Assembly: GCA_964486725.1 (NCBI GenBank)
Contig: CAZAOK010000006.1
Span: 5,745 to 69,744 of the forward strand
Reading direction: 5' to 3'
DNA length: 64,000 bases
From: M55B154 sp964486725
GTDB lineage: Bacteria > Spirochaetota > UBA4802 > UB4802
The notes under the pieces are model-generated. The model worked only from the letters and a program-made list of their open reading frames with translations. It ran no database searches and was not told the origin of the DNA. Within the stretch, counting starts at the first letter, position 1; every line of letters begins with the position of its first letter. A program made the translations under genes and the position numbers. This document shows, piece after piece, positions 63,835-64,000 of this stretch.

Positions 63835-64000
63835 ATGAAAAGCATTACGAGAATTATTGTTGTGCTCATGATACTCATGTTCAGCACCGCACTATTCGCC
63901 GGTCAGTGGGTATACAAACCCATGAACGTGAACGCGCAGAAAGGGGATGTGATCCTATCCACGGGTGAAGGGTTTATAATGGATCTTCTTTCAATTCTCG
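63835..64000 (+). CDS. Secreted protein, N-terminal part
   Basis: Partial gene running off the right edge; 55 codons are visible. The N-terminus is a standard Sec signal peptide: Lys, Arg, a hydrophobic core to about residue 20, and an ALFA cleavage site before GQW. The ribosome binding site AAGGGGGG precedes the ATG. The mature part is too short to assign. A palindrome upstream may control it. Confidence 0.75.
   Translation, partial: MKSITRIIVVLMILMFSTALFAGQWVYKPMNVNAQKGDVILSTGEGFIMDLLSIL

Noticed and set aside
1..64000. tRNA, rRNA, CRISPR arrays, transposases or prophage genes
   Set aside because: Read for on both strands; no convincing instance found. The xerC-like recombinase is in a housekeeping context.

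Overview
The window is a compact stretch of a bacterial chromosome from an anaerobic organism with an outer membrane. The outer membrane is indicated by a LolA carrier, a secreted beta-barrel-like protein and lipoproteins. The redox enzymes suggest anaerobic respiration or syntrophy: a tungsten-type aldehyde ferredoxin oxidoreductase, c-type cytochromes, a ferredoxin and a Qrc-like molybdopterin/FeS/NrfD module. The order dprA-topA-xerC-hslV-hslU and the mreB-mreC-mreD-pbp2-rodA cluster resemble spirochaete gene order as I recall it. I lean towards a deep-branching Spirochaetota lineage, but no rRNA gene is present to confirm this. No tRNA, rRNA, CRISPR array, prophage or transposase gene was found.

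Layout. 1-216: start of an ExbB/TolQ/MotA-type gene running off the left edge. 357-4200 (+): radical SAM protein, aldehyde ferredoxin oxidoreductase, Hsp33. 4202-11781 (-): TPR lipoprotein, dprA, monohaem membrane protein, topA, xerC, hslV, hslU. 11937-12137 (+): small zinc ribbon protein. 12138-17940 (-): lolA, rodZ-like gene, rimO, pgsA, pgpA, pentahaem cytochrome, HIT protein. 18157-21845 (+): small ORF, a possible c-di-GMP riboswitch, and a large PAS/GAF/HD-GYP protein. 21846-23431 (-): receiver-phosphatase and metallophosphoesterase. 23588-26073 (+): lepA and an HD hydrolase. 26089-29132 (-): zinc ribbon protein and alpha-glucan phosphorylase. 29307-30023 (+): nitrilase-family hydrolase. 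30133-35810 (-): lemA, two TPM-domain genes, sfsA, a beta-barrel protein and a sodium:solute symporter.

The second half starts with a small Cys-rich protein and a MetH-like methionine synthase (36089-38926, +). Next comes a decayed multihaem cytochrome gene followed by the Qrc-like operon (39080-43697, +), which ends at a strong terminator. The rest is almost all on the minus strand: folD; rtcB and archease; a queC-comF-STAS-polyprenyl synthase-TPR-bactofilin run; the mreBCD-pbp2-rodA elongasome cluster; a TPR protein and a membrane-anchored protein; an rRNA methyltransferase, KDPG aldolase and VOC protein; glmS; and a ferredoxin. A secreted protein gene starts at 63835 (+) behind a strong palindrome.

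Cell-shape functions recur: RodZ-like protein, bactofilin, MreBCD/PBP2/RodA, and the precursor enzymes GlmS and polyprenyl synthase. Several intergenic regions carry dispersed inverted repeats built from CGCAAAG-like and CACAGAG-like units. At 50714-50909 one type sits inside the other. The most unusual observations are these nested repeats, the cytochrome pseudogene at the head of the Qrc-like operon, and a divergent c-di-GMP-I-like leader ahead of the HD-GYP gene.
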